From an uncultured Hyphomonadaceae bacterium (GTDB lineage Bacteria > Pseudomonadota > Alphaproteobacteria > Caulobacterales > Maricaulaceae): 64,000 nt of DNA. A program made the translations under genes and the position numbers. This document shows, piece by piece, positions 55,393 through 63,944 of the stretch; the first letter of the stretch is position 1; every line of letters starts with the position of its first letter. Below the pieces are notes generated by a model that searched no databases, was not told the origin of the DNA, and saw only the letters and a list, made by a program, of their open reading frames with translations. The stretch is from contig CAJXPX010000005.1 in assembly GCA_913058335.1 (NCBI GenBank), positions 153,097 to 217,096 of the forward strand, written 5' to 3'.

Positions 55393-56565
55393 TTAAGGGC
55401 GGTTCCGCCCAAGCGAATCGTGGCTTTCAACCCAATCGCCGCCGACAACCGCAGAGGCGAGGGACAGCTCCCCCGCGAGCACTGTCGCCGCGCAAATTTC
55501 GACAAATTTCAAGGCTTTCCCCGCGCCGTAGCAATCCAGAACCTCTAGGCATTCTCTCTGTGTCGCCAATCCTGTCCCGCCGCCATAGGTTGCAACAATG
55601 AGCGAGGGCAGGGTGATGGACCAATAGAGTGATCCATCATCGTTCAGCTCCACATAGGTCAACCCGGCTTGACTTTCCGCGACATTGGCCGCGTCTTGGC
55701 CTGTTGCGATGAACAACGCGGCAAGCGCATTGGCCGCGTGCAATCCATTATTGCTTGTTCCGGCGAGCATTCCGCCAAGCGTTGAAACTTGTCGGGCGCG
55801 ATACATATCTTTTGTTTCGACTCGGAGTTTTTCGCGCACAAGTTCTGCGGGCAGAGTGACTTCGGCCACGACCCGCGCGCCGCGAGAATGAAGGGTGTTG
55901 ATTTGGGAGTGTTTCTTATCCGTGTCGATAGCCCCGGATAAAGTGTAGCGTGTTTTGAAACCGCAATGCTCTATTATCCACTGACAAGCGGCCTGCGCGG
56001 CTTTGCCGGACATATTCTGTCCGGCCGCGTCGCCCGTGGTGAAATTCATCCGTAGATAGCGCATTTTCGAAACGCCATATTGCTCTATGTGACTGAGCTT
56101 GCCGATGGAACTCGTTGAACTCGCTGCTTTTTTGATGCCGTCCAAATTTTCGTTGAGCCATTGGCCGAAATCCCGAGCTTCGCGCGCATTTTCAAAATGA
56201 AAGACAGGGGCGCGCTGCATGTATCTTTCAATTACAGTCGTTGTAACGCCGCCCGCCGCGCGCAAAACCCCCATTCCGCGCGAATAGCTCGCCACCAAAG
56301 TGCCTTCTGTAGTGGCAAGGGGAATATAAAAATCTCCCTCGGCGTGCTCTCCGTTGATCGTTAGCGGGCCGGCGAGTCCGATGGGGACTTGCGTTGCGCC
56401 AAAAGCATTCTCGATATTGCCGGCGAGGGAAGCAGGGTCAAAACTGGTCTGACCTGTATGCGGCAGGGCGACGGAGCGCTGATTTTCAAGAAAGACTCGC
56501 CGTTTCTCCATCATGTCAGCGGTGTAATCGGATGTTTTATCTCTGGGTATAGAAGGGGATGTCAT
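55393..56565 (-). CDS. HMG-CoA reductase, class I-like
   Basis: A 390-residue enzyme that reduces 3-hydroxy-3-methylglutaryl-CoA to mevalonate, or the reverse. Residue positions from the ATG at 56565: catalytic Glu in LATTEGTLVAS near 87, the cofactor motif DAAGQNM near 179-185, catalytic Lys in DTDKKHSQIN near 217-218, GLHAANALAALFIATGQD, LPSLIVATYGGGTGLATQ and the terminal catalytic His in VESHDSLGRN near 382. These follow class I reductases. A GTG at 56580 is less likely. No other mevalonate gene is in the window. GGAAAGA precedes the start. Confidence 0.93.
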   Translation of the reverse strand: MTSPSIPRDKTSDYTADMMEKRRVFLENQRSVALPHTGQTSFDPASLAGNIENAFGATQVPIGLAGPLTINGEHAEGDFYIPLATTEGTLVASYSRGMGVLRAAGGVTTTVIERYMQRAPVFHFENAREARDFGQWLNENLDGIKKAASSTSSIGKLSHIEQYGVSKMRYLRMNFTTGDAAGQNMSGKAAQAACQWIIEHCGFKTRYTLSGAIDTDKKHSQINTLHSRGARVVAEVTLPAELVREKLRVETKDMYRARQVSTLGGMLAGTSNNGLHAANALAALFIATGQDAANVAESQAGLTYVELNDDGSLYWSITLPSLIVATYGGGTGLATQRECLEVLDCYGAGKALKFVEICAATVLAGELSLASAVVGGDWVESHDSLGRNRP

Positions 56566-56639
56566 ACGACATCTTTCCACAAATAAAGGGGGTGAGCAAT
56601 TAACGTCTGATTTTGGCGTCCATGCAAAATGTGTCTATC

Positions 56640-56655
56640 GTGGGAAAATTCCCAC
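56640..56655. promoter_or_regulatory. Operator-like palindrome 1 upstream of cysD
   Basis: GTGGGAAAATTCCCAC is a perfect 16-base palindrome in the 175-base gap between HMG-CoA reductase and cysD. Its core TGGGA-N4-TCCCA is repeated 67 bases further on, next to the cysD ribosome binding site. A dimeric DNA-binding protein is implied. Confidence 0.65.
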
Positions 56656-56705
56656 AATGGGTTTACATTTCTTCGTAACGTCCTAAATTACAGGTCTGAA
56701 CAATG

Positions 56706-56723
56706 CGTGGGAAATATCCCACG
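56706..56723. promoter_or_regulatory. Operator-like palindrome 2 upstream of cysD
   Basis: CGTGGGAAATATCCCACG is a palindrome with a single mismatched central pair. It ends 17 bases before the cysD ATG and 5 bases before the GGAAGG ribosome binding site (56729-56734). Occupancy here would block translation initiation signals or a promoter overlapping them. Confidence 0.65.
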
Positions 56724-56740
56724 GTAATGGAAGGCTTGAT

Positions 56741-57841
56741 ATGAGCGACGATATTATCAAACGCGGCAAGGCTCTGGCCGAAGCGACAGGTCAGTCTCTG
56801 ACAACAATTTCGCGAAAGATCTTTAACGACGGCAAGACCCTGACGCGATTGCAGGATGGCGGCTCTCTGACAACGAAGACCCACGAACAAGCGCTGGCGA
56901 AATTGACTGTGATGGAAAGAGAAGTCGCGGCGGAATCCGGCTTATCCCTCACTCACCTTGATCGACTAGAGGCCGAAAGTATTCACATTATGCGCGAAGT
57001 CGCGTCACAATGTGAAAATCCCGTTATGCTTTATTCTGTCGGGAAAGACAGCTCGGTTATGCTGCATCTGGCGCAAAAAGCTTTTTATCCGTCTCCTCCA
57101 CCATTCCCTTTGATGCATGTCGATACGCGCTGGAAATTCAAGGATATGTACGCATTTCGCGATCAGCGCGCCAAAGATGTCGGCATGGAGCTTATTGTTC
57201 ATATCAACCCGGACGGGATTGAACAGGATGTGGGACCATTTACTCACGGTTCCGCTGTGCATACAGATATTATGAAAACACAGGGCCTGAAACAGGCTTT
57301 GGATAAGTATAAATTCGATGCGGCCTTTGGCGGCGCGCGCCGGGATGAAGAAAAATCCCGCGCGAAAGAACGCATCTTCTCTTTCCGGTCTGAAAATCAT
57401 CGTTGGGACGCCAAGAACCAACGCCCGGAACTTTGGAATATCTATAATACTCGCGTTCAAAAGGGCGAGAGCATGCGTGTTTTCCCGCTTTCTAATTGGA
57501 CAGAGCTGGATATCTGGCAATATATCCACCGCGAAGCGATTCCTATTCCCGACCTTTATTTGTCCAAGCCGCGCCCTGTCGTAGAGCGAGACGGCGTTCT
57601 GATCATGGTGGATGATGATCGTATGCCTTTAAATGAGGGAGAAACACCGGATATGAAATCCGTGCGTTTCCGCACGCTGGGCTGCTACCCTTTGACAGGC
57701 GCCGTGGAAAGCGAAGCGGCAACCTTGCCAGAGGTCATTCAGGAAATGCTTTTGACCACGACCTCTGAGCGCCAAGGCCGGGTCATCGACTCGGATGCCG
57801 GGGCCTCGATGGAACAGAAAAAAGAAGAGGGGTATTTCTAA
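56741..57841 (+). CDS. cysD: Sulfate adenylyltransferase subunit 2 with an N-terminal HTH-like domain
   Basis: A 366-residue protein, about 65 longer than the usual CysD. Residues from about 68 onwards are a full Cys[23 protein letters not shown]-loop SVGKDSS at 99-105, [37 protein letters not shown] and [15 protein letters not shown]. Residues 1-56 read ...[40 protein letters not shown], resembling small alphaproteobacterial helix-turn-helix proteins with STxxRRxxNDGKxxxRLxxG. GGAAGG before the ATG at 56741 supports the long start. The enzyme with CysN activates sulfate as APS. Its stop overlaps cysNC by one base. A DNA-binding role is inferred, helped by two upstream palindromes. Confidence 0.93.
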   Translation: MSDDIIKRGKALAEATGQSLTTISRKIFNDGKTLTRLQDGGSLTTKTHEQALAKLTVMEREVAAESGLSLTHLDRLEAESIHIMREVASQCENPVMLYSVGKDSSVMLHLAQKAFYPSPPPFPLMHVDTRWKFKDMYAFRDQRAKDVGMELIVHINPDGIEQDVGPFTHGSAVHTDIMKTQGLKQALDKYKFDAAFGGARRDEEKSRAKERIFSFRSENHRWDAKNQRPELWNIYNTRVQKGESMRVFPLSNWTELDIWQYIHREAIPIPDLYLSKPRPVVERDGVLIMVDDDRMPLNEGETPDMKSVRFRTLGCYPLTGAVESEAATLPEVIQEMLLTTTSERQGRVIDSDAGASMEQKKEEGYF

Positions 57842-59778
57842 TGGCCCATCTCGACGACTTAATCGCAACGGATATTCAGGCCTATCTTCAGGCGCAGGAA
57901 AATAAATCCTATCTGCGTTTTATCACCTGTGGATCTGTGGATGACGGTAAATCAACTCTGATTGGCCGATTGCTTTACGATTCAAAGCTTATTTACGAAG
58001 ATCAGCTGGCCAGCATTGAGAAGGATTCTAAGAAATCCGGGACTCAAGGCGATAAAATGGATCTTGCCCTTTTAGTGGACGGCCTCGCAGCAGAACGCGA
58101 GCAGGGGATTACTATTGATGTCGCCTACCGATTCTTTTCAACCGATAAGCGGAAATTCATTGTCGCGGACACACCCGGCCATGTTCAATATACCCGCAAT
58201 ATGGCGACAGGCGCCTCTACGGCTGATGTCGCCATTTTGTTGATTGACGCCCGATACGGCGTGCAAGAGCAAACCCGCCGTCACGCCTATATTGCCTCGC
58301 TTCTTGGTATTCGGCATGTTGTTGTGGCGATCAATAAAATGGATCTAAACGGGTTTGATCAATCCGTTTACAATAATATCGAAGTTGACTTTCGGAAGTT
58401 TGCGAAAGACCTTGATTTTAAAGATATTATTTGCGTTCCAATATCTGCATTAGACGGCGATAATGTTATTCAGCGTTCCGACCGTTCCGGATGGTATCAG
58501 GGACCAACGCTTCTGAACTATCTGGAAAATGTCGATGTCGAACAACAATCTCTAGAAGCGCCGTTCCGTCTTCCGGTTCAGTGGGTCAATCGCCCCAACC
58601 TTGATTTCCGGGGCTTTTCCGGGACCATTGCGGCAGGCGTCATCAATCAGGGCGACGAAATAATCGTCACGCCGTCGGGTAAGCGCTCTTATGTCAAAGA
58701 AATTGTGACTTTTGACGGCACTAAGAAAACGGCCCGCGAAGATATGGCCGTCACTTTGACACTTGAAGACGAGATTGATATTTCGCGCGGCGATATGATT
58801 TGCCGGACGGATGCCCCGGCGGAGCAAGCCGACCAGTTTCAAGCCAACATCATCTGGATGGACGAGAGCAAATTGTTTCCGGGCCGCCAATATTTATTAA
58901 AAACGACAAACTCTAACACTCCGGCGCGCGTGACGACTTTGAAACACCGCATTGATATTAATGACTTTTCTGAGGTTGCCGCTAAGACATTAGAGCTGAA
59001 TGAAATCGGCATTGTCAATCTGAGTTTGTCCAAACCGATTGCGTTCGACCCCTATAAAAATAATCGTCATACCGGGGCTTTCATTCTTATTGACCGCCAG
59101 ACCAATGCAACGGTCGGGGCGGGAATGTTGAACTTTGCTCTCCGGCGGGCGCAAAATGTCGTTTGGCAAGATATGGCTACCGATAAAGCCGCGCGATCAG
59201 AACAGAAAGGCCAAAAGCCCGTCCTGCTTTGGTTTACCGGGCTTTCAGGCTCCGGGAAGTCAACGATTGCAAACCTCGTGGACAAGCAATTACAGGCCAT
59301 AGGAAAACATACCTATACGTTGGACGGAGACAATGTCCGTCATGGGTTGAACCGTGATCTTGGTTTCACCAAAGCGGACAGGATTGAGAATATTCGGCGT
59401 ATTGGCGAAGTCTCGAAACTGATGCTCGACGCCGGATTAATAACCATGGCGGCGTTTATCTCGCCTTATCGGGCAGAGCGCGATTCAATTCGCGAAATGC
59501 TGGCCGAAGATGAGTTCATAGAGATTTTCGTAGATACTCCGCTTGAGGTCGCTGAATCTCGGGACGTGAAAGGCCTTTATGCCCGCGCCAGAGCCGGAGA
59601 AATTAAAAATTTCACCGGGATTGATTCTGAATACCAAGCCCCTGAAAAAGCTGAAATTACGGTCAATACTGTGGGCAGCAGCGCAGAAGAATGTGCGAAA
59701 AAGATCGTCGATTATCTATTGGAGAAGGCTTATCTGGAAACGCAGTTCAAGAGCCTTTCTGATGACGACGAGGCTTAG
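57841..59778 (+). CDS. cysNC: Sulfate adenylyltransferase subunit 1 / APS kinase fusion
   Basis: A 645-residue fusion. The CysN part is an EF-Tu-like GTPase with G1 GSVDDGKST at 31-39, [17 protein letters not shown] and NKMDLNGF, followed by beta-barrel domains. The CysC part from about residue 455 has the P-loop GLSGSGKST near 466-474, and [20 protein letters not shown] as the APS-binding region. With CysD it makes APS and then PAPS, which points to assimilation through PAPS. The ATG overlaps the cysD stop. Confidence 0.96.
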   Translation: MAHLDDLIATDIQAYLQAQENKSYLRFITCGSVDDGKSTLIGRLLYDSKLIYEDQLASIEKDSKKSGTQGDKMDLALLVDGLAAEREQGITIDVAYRFFSTDKRKFIVADTPGHVQYTRNMATGASTADVAILLIDARYGVQEQTRRHAYIASLLGIRHVVVAINKMDLNGFDQSVYNNIEVDFRKFAKDLDFKDIICVPISALDGDNVIQRSDRSGWYQGPTLLNYLENVDVEQQSLEAPFRLPVQWVNRPNLDFRGFSGTIAAGVINQGDEIIVTPSGKRSYVKEIVTFDGTKKTAREDMAVTLTLEDEIDISRGDMICRTDAPAEQADQFQANIIWMDESKLFPGRQYLLKTTNSNTPARVTTLKHRIDINDFSEVAAKTLELNEIGIVNLSLSKPIAFDPYKNNRHTGAFILIDRQTNATVGAGMLNFALRRAQNVVWQDMATDKAARSEQKGQKPVLLWFTGLSGSGKSTIANLVDKQLQAIGKHTYTLDGDNVRHGLNRDLGFTKADRIENIRRIGEVSKLMLDAGLITMAAFISPYRAERDSIREMLAEDEFIEIFVDTPLEVAESRDVKGLYARARAGEIKNFTGIDSEYQAPEKAEITVNTVGSSAEECAKKIVDYLLEKAYLETQFKSLSDDDEA

Positions 59779-59790
59779 ACAGGTTTAATT

Positions 59791-60735
59791 ATGGCGGATT
59801 TTGATGTCTTTAACGGGGATGCGGACGGGATTTTATCGCTTGTTCAGCTCCGTTTGGCGGACCCGCGCGAATCGCAACTTGTTACAGGCCGCAAACGCGA
59901 CATTGAACTGCTAAAGCGTGTCGATGCGGGGCAGAATGACCGCGTTACTGTTTTGGATATTTCTTTGTCTCGAAACCGGGATTCTTTGGAACGTATTCTG
60001 ACGGCCGGAGCGGAAGTTTACTATTTCGATCACCATCATGCCGATCCCATTCCGGATCATCCAAGCCTTGAAACCTTTATTGATACCTCGCCCGAGATTT
60101 GCACGGCGCTTCTCGTTGATGATTATCTCGGAGAGGCTTACCGTGCCTGGGCGGTAACGGCGGCGTTTGGCGATAATTTTCCGGCTCTGGCACGTCAAAA
60201 AGCATCTCATCTCGATCTCCCCTTAGAGGCGTTGGAGCGTCTCGGCCTGTTGATAAATTATAACGGGTACGGCGCGGATCTGTCGGATTTACACTTCCAC
60301 CCCGAGGCTTTGTTTCGTGAACTTGTCAGGTTTGAAACCCCCATGAAATTCCTTTCCGCCAAGACCGGAATTTATGCCCAACTCGAAGCCGGATATGAGG
60401 CAGACCTCGGCGCTATGGGGGAAGGCTCAGTCATTGTAGAGACAGAGAGCCATTACGCGGTTATCCTTCCGGACGCCGCTTCATCGCGCCGCATGTCGGG
60501 ACTTCACGGAAATGAACTGGCGCAGACTTTTCCGAATCGCGCTCACGCTGTGCTGACGCAAAAGCCGGGCGGGTTTCTGGTGAGCCTGCGCGCGCCTCTC
60601 TCCAAGCGAGACGGCGCGGATGATCTGGCCATGCAATTTGAAACGGGCGGCGGACGCTCTGCCGCAGCGGGAATTAACCATCTGCCAGAAGCTGATTTGG
60701 AGACGTTCCTGAAGGCCTTCCAAAATGCGTTTTAA
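59791..60735 (+). CDS. DHH-family phosphoesterase in the sulfate activation operon
   Basis: A 314-residue DHH/DHHA1 protein. FNGDADGI at 7-14 and the signature DHHH at 80-83 supply metal ligands, and the DHHA1 end has GGGRSAAAGIN near 285. It begins 12 bases after cysNC and is very likely cotranscribed. NrnA-type DHH proteins hydrolyse nanoRNA and pAp; pAp is the by-product of PAPS reduction or sulfotransfer. A pAp phosphatase role is therefore plausible but inferred from context. No cysQ is in the window. Confidence 0.85.
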   Translation: MADFDVFNGDADGILSLVQLRLADPRESQLVTGRKRDIELLKRVDAGQNDRVTVLDISLSRNRDSLERILTAGAEVYYFDHHHADPIPDHPSLETFIDTSPEICTALLVDDYLGEAYRAWAVTAAFGDNFPALARQKASHLDLPLEALERLGLLINYNGYGADLSDLHFHPEALFRELVRFETPMKFLSAKTGIYAQLEAGYEADLGAMGEGSVIVETESHYAVILPDAASSRRMSGLHGNELAQTFPNRAHAVLTQKPGGFLVSLRAPLSKRDGADDLAMQFETGGGRSAAAGINHLPEADLETFLKAFQNAF

Positions 60736-60780
60736 TACATGGTGACTTGCGCTACGCCCTCGAAAAAGAGAGGGTAAACC

Positions 60781-61548
60781 ATGCAAAGCGAAAACATATC
60801 CTTCAAAGGCGCCTTTGGGGATGACCTCTCCGCGAGGCTTGACCGTCCGGATGGCGACGAAATTAAAGGCTGGGCTCTATTTGCGCATGGTTTTTCCATC
60901 GGCAAAGACTTAAAACCGATCCGGACCATATCCAAGGCTTTGGTCGAAGAAGGCTACGGTATGTTGCGGTTTGATTTTACCGGGCTGGGCCAATCAGACG
61001 GAAATTTCTCTGATACGAATTTTTCCTCAAATGTTGCTGACATTTTGGCCGCAGCGAAATATCTCCGTGATAATGAAATGCCGCCCTGCATTCTTATCGG
61101 CCATAGCTTTGGCGGGACCGCGGCGCTTAAGGTCGCCGACGAAATTCCGGAATGTAAAGCCGTGGCCACAATCGGCGCACCTTGCGACACAACTCATATT
61201 GTTCACCAATTTGCCGATCAACTTGAAGAGATTGAGGAAGAAGGGGAGGCGAAGGTTCTTCTTGGGGGACGCCCCTTTATAATCAAAGAACAATTTCTGG
61301 ATGACATTGAAAATCAGGACATTGCAATGGAAATAGGCGATCTCCCGCAGGCGCTCCTGATATTCCATTCCCCGCAAGACGCCGTTGTGGGTATCGAAAA
61401 CGCAGCGCATATTTACAGTATGGCTCGACATCCCAAAAGCTTTGTCAGTTTGGACGGCGCCGACCATCTCTTATTGCGAAACCCCAAAGACGCAGATTAC
61501 GTCGGACGGGTTCTGGCGGCTTGGTCGTCTCGCTATATTTCCAAGTAA
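60781..61548 (+). CDS. Alpha/beta hydrolase (OsmC-less relative of the hydrolase-OsmC fusions)
   Basis: A 255-residue alpha/beta hydrolase. The nucleophile elbow GHSFGG sits near residue 103, the acid in HSPQDAVVG, and the catalytic His in DGADHLLLRN. The whole length, from FKGAFGDDLSARLDRPDGDE to LAAWSSRYI, parallels the N-terminal half of bacterial alpha/beta hydrolase-OsmC proteins, where an OsmC peroxidase domain follows. Here the reading frame stops. Whether the domain was lost or never joined is unknown. AGAGAGGG precedes the ATG. Confidence 0.88.
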   Translation: MQSENISFKGAFGDDLSARLDRPDGDEIKGWALFAHGFSIGKDLKPIRTISKALVEEGYGMLRFDFTGLGQSDGNFSDTNFSSNVADILAAAKYLRDNEMPPCILIGHSFGGTAALKVADEIPECKAVATIGAPCDTTHIVHQFADQLEEIEEEGEAKVLLGGRPFIIKEQFLDDIENQDIAMEIGDLPQALLIFHSPQDAVVGIENAAHIYSMARHPKSFVSLDGADHLLLRNPKDADYVGRVLAAWSSRYISK

Positions 61549-61554
61549 GCCGCA

Positions 61555-61593
61555 TAAAAAAGCGCCTCATTTCAATATGAAATGAAAGCGCTT
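61555..61593 (-). terminator. Terminator after the CsbD genes
   Basis: AAGCGC/GCGCTT and an inner CATTTC/GAAATG stem around AATAT, followed on the minus strand by six T residues. It serves the two CsbD genes; the plus side has no U run. Confidence 0.8.
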
Positions 61594-61618
61594 CATTAAG
61601 TTTGACTGAAGAATAAGC

Positions 61619-61801
61619 CTAAGAGCTAATATCAACTTTCAAGGCATCTTTAGCATCCCCAATAACTTCCTGGAGATCACCTTTTGCCTGTTGAAGTTTG
61701 CCTTTGGCTTTCAAAGACGGGTTATCAGTGGCGTCACCGATTTTTTCTTTTATTTTTCCGTCCTGCCGATTGGCTTTGGCCTTTTCATGGTCATCAGTCA
61801 T
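61619..61801 (-). CDS. CsbD-family stress protein, copy 1
   Basis: A 60-residue CsbD-type protein: KIKEKIGDATDNPSLKAKGK, LQQAKGDLQEVIGDAKDAL. Such small, highly charged proteins are strongly induced in general stress. TAGGACC precedes the ATG at 61801. It follows copy 2 by 21 bases, so they form one unit. Confidence 0.92.
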   Translation of the reverse strand: MTDDHEKAKANRQDGKIKEKIGDATDNPSLKAKGKLQQAKGDLQEVIGDAKDALKVDISS

Positions 61802-61822
61802 TTCATCGGTCCTAACTAAGTT

Positions 61823-61990
61823 TCAGTCCAGAGCGTCTTTGGTGTCGCCAACAGCTTCCTGAGCTTTACCTTTGGCCTGCTGATATTTACCTTTGGCTTC
61901 CAGACTTTTGTCATCAGTAGCTTCACCGATTTTTTCCTTGGCTTTACCAGCGGCTTTGTTTCCGGCGGATTTTACATGTTCTTTTTCCAT
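61823..61990 (-). CDS. CsbD-family stress protein, copy 2
   Basis: A 55-residue CsbD protein: GKAKEKIGEATDDKSLEAKG, KYQQAKGKAQEAVGDTKDAL. AAAGGAG before the ATG at 61990 decides this start; an upstream ATG at 62008 has no ribosome binding site. It is a tandem duplicate of copy 1, to which its core is closely similar, and the first gene of the pair. Divergent from the acyltransferase gene. Confidence 0.92.
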   Translation of the reverse strand: MEKEHVKSAGNKAAGKAKEKIGEATDDKSLEAKGKYQQAKGKAQEAVGDTKDALD

Positions 61991-62085
61991 TTTGATGTCT
62001 CCTTTCATTAGACACCTATACTACGTGTCTGCCCTTGCTCTCGTTCCGTTAAGACTATTTTTGTGTCCAAAGTGTAAGGGAAGGC

Positions 62086-63297
62086 ATGATCTCACCTGCT
62101 AAACCTGCAAAAATCAAAGCCAAACTGGCCGCACGCCCTTATTTTGCGGCGCTTGACGGGTTTAGAGGGCTTTTCGCCATTTTGATCGCTGTGCATCATA
62201 CGAACTGGTTTTCTTACCTGAATTATCGAACTTTTATTGATGACGCCTTTTTCATGCTGGATATGTTTTTTGCTTTTTCCGGCTTTTTGATGTTCACCCT
62301 GTACCGAAATAATTTGCAAAATGCCTCTCAAGCCAAGTCTTTCATTGGGAGGCGGTTTGCGCGTTTATACCCGCTCCATTTATTTACGTTCGGCTTATTC
62401 TTCGCGTTTGCCTTGTTCAGGCTTTGGGCGCACAAAGTCGGACTGGCCACGCATGAACCGGGGGAGGTTTTGCCCTTCTCGCCAGAGGCGGCTGATAATT
62501 GGTGGTCTGCATTCACAAATTTGACTCTCACCCATTCAATGGGCCTTAACAACTCACTCAGCTTTAATGCCCCGAGCTGGACCATAAGCGTGGAATTCTT
62601 TGCCTATTTTGTTTTTGCCGCCATGATGCTTTGGGCGCCGCCGAAAAAGCTCTGGCATTTTGCGCTTATGGCCTTGGGTGTCGGGGGAGCTTATGCGGCT
62701 TTGTATAACCTAAAGCCCAATATGGACATTACTTATGACTACGGCTTCCTGCGCTGCCTTGGCGGATTTTTCACTGGTGTCTTGGGGGCGTGGGCCTATT
62801 CAAAAGTCAGAAGCCGTCAAGAGGCCAATCCGACCACCGCTAAGACTATGACGCTTAAAATGGCTTCTGTTTTAGAAGTTATATATCTCGTCATTTGCTC
62901 TGTGTTCATTTATTTCTCAGGCGGAATTCTCCAATTTTTTGCCGCGCCATTAATTTTAGGCTTTGTTGTGCTTTTTGCGATGGACGGCGGTTATATCTCG
63001 AAATTTATGGGGCTGCCGGTCTTTCGTTACCTCGCAAAGATATCTTATTCCGTTTATATGAACCATTTCTTTTTGGCGATTATCTTCGGCGTGGTCGGCA
63101 CGCGGCTGTTCCCTGGTATTGTCAGCGGCGGCGACGGGTCTGGCTGGGCCGGGGATCTTTACCTTATACCTTATCTGGCCGCCGTGATAATGATGTCTCA
63201 TTTGACTTATCATTATATTGAGGTCCCCGGCGGCAAATGGATTGGAAGCCGCCTCAAGCGAAGACAGGCCGCGGCGGGAACCGCAGCCCGGACTTGA
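62086..63297 (+). CDS. Acyltransferase 3-family membrane protein
   Basis: A 403-residue integral membrane acyltransferase (OafA/NodX family) with about ten membrane segments. The opening ALDGFRGLFAILIAVHHTNW holds the conserved R and HH; FFAFSGFLMFTLYRN and FIGRRFARLYPLHLFTF are also typical, with SWTISVEFFAYFVFA further on. It moves acyl groups onto sugars or lipids of the envelope; the acceptor is unknown. GGGAAGG precedes the ATG. It ends in a basic tail. Confidence 0.9.
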   Translation: MISPAKPAKIKAKLAARPYFAALDGFRGLFAILIAVHHTNWFSYLNYRTFIDDAFFMLDMFFAFSGFLMFTLYRNNLQNASQAKSFIGRRFARLYPLHLFTFGLFFAFALFRLWAHKVGLATHEPGEVLPFSPEAADNWWSAFTNLTLTHSMGLNNSLSFNAPSWTISVEFFAYFVFAAMMLWAPPKKLWHFALMALGVGGAYAALYNLKPNMDITYDYGFLRCLGGFFTGVLGAWAYSKVRSRQEANPTTAKTMTLKMASVLEVIYLVICSVFIYFSGGILQFFAAPLILGFVVLFAMDGGYISKFMGLPVFRYLAKISYSVYMNHFFLAIIFGVVGTRLFPGIVSGGDGSGWAGDLYLIPYLAAVIMMSHLTYHYIEVPGGKWIGSRLKRRQAAAGTAART

Positions 63298-63348
63298 GTT
63301 TAAAGTCGGGCTAGTCTAACCGCTGGCGCAGTTGAAAAGGACAACGCC

Positions 63349-63810
63349 ATGGCTACTGACCGCTATAATGACTTGGACCAGTTAGGGCAAAACAAGGCCC
63401 TTCCGCAATCGCCGGACGACGCCGTTTTAGAACGTGTCAAAAACCCTTGCCCGGAACCCTATATGGTGCGCTTGGTGGCCCCGGAATTTACGTCTATTTG
63501 TCCGGTCACAGGCCAGCCCGATTTTGCTCATCTGGTTGTAGATTATTGCCCCAAGGACTGGATCGTCGAAAGTAAAGCCTTCAAGCTCTTTCTCGGTAGT
63601 TTTCGTAATCATGGCGATTTTCACGAAGCCTGTACAACGGGCATCGGCAGACGTCTGGTCAAAGAGATAGAGCCGACCTGGCTACGCATTGGCGGCTATT
63701 GGTATCCGCGAGGCGGCATTCCGATTGATGTGTTCTACCAACATGGCAAGGCACCTGAAGGCGTTTGGATTCCAGACCAGGGCGTGCCGCCTTATCGCGG
63801 ACGGGGATAG
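63349..63810 (+). CDS. queF: NADPH-dependent 7-cyano-7-deazaguanine reductase
   Basis: A 153-residue QueF of the short type, which reduces preQ0 to preQ1 for queuosine in tRNA. The nucleophilic cysteine lies in [20 protein letters not shown], and the QueF motif is [20 protein letters not shown], where most enzymes have [20 protein letters not shown] follows. AAAAGGAC precedes the ATG. No preQ1 riboswitch is seen upstream. Its terminator follows directly. A PTPS-like protein (a possible QueD relative) is encoded 46 kb away. Confidence 0.96.
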   Translation: MATDRYNDLDQLGQNKALPQSPDDAVLERVKNPCPEPYMVRLVAPEFTSICPVTGQPDFAHLVVDYCPKDWIVESKAFKLFLGSFRNHGDFHEACTTGIGRRLVKEIEPTWLRIGGYWYPRGGIPIDVFYQHGKAPEGVWIPDQGVPPYRGRG

Positions 63811-63816
63811 GTAAAA

Positions 63817-63843
63817 ACAGCGGGCCTGAGGGCCCGTTTTTTT
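63817..63843 (+). terminator. Terminator of queF
   Basis: CGGGCC/GGCCCG with a 4-base loop and seven T residues, beginning 7 bases after the queF stop. Confidence 0.93.
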
Positions 63844-63890
63844 ATGGGGGCTTTACCTTTTATGCCCTCCGTCATTTCTTCTCTTTTTTC

Positions 63891-63944
63891 CTTTTTTCTT
63901 CTCCCCATCTTTTTCCTTCTCTCCATCTTTTTCCTTCTCCCCAT
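63891..63944. repeat. Three 18-base polypyrimidine tandem repeats
   Basis: CTTTTTTCTTCTCCCCAT, CTTTTTCCTTCTCTCCAT and CTTTTTCCTTCTCCCCAT lie end to end, and the surrounding bases are also pyrimidine-rich. On the minus strand this is a purine tract reading (ATGGGGAGAAGG...). No gene is present between queF and the window edge. Confidence 0.85.

Noticed and set aside
61619..61990. CsbD pair as a toxin-antitoxin or other two-gene system
   Set aside because: Both are plain CsbD proteins of the same kind, consistent with simple tandem duplication of a stress gene.
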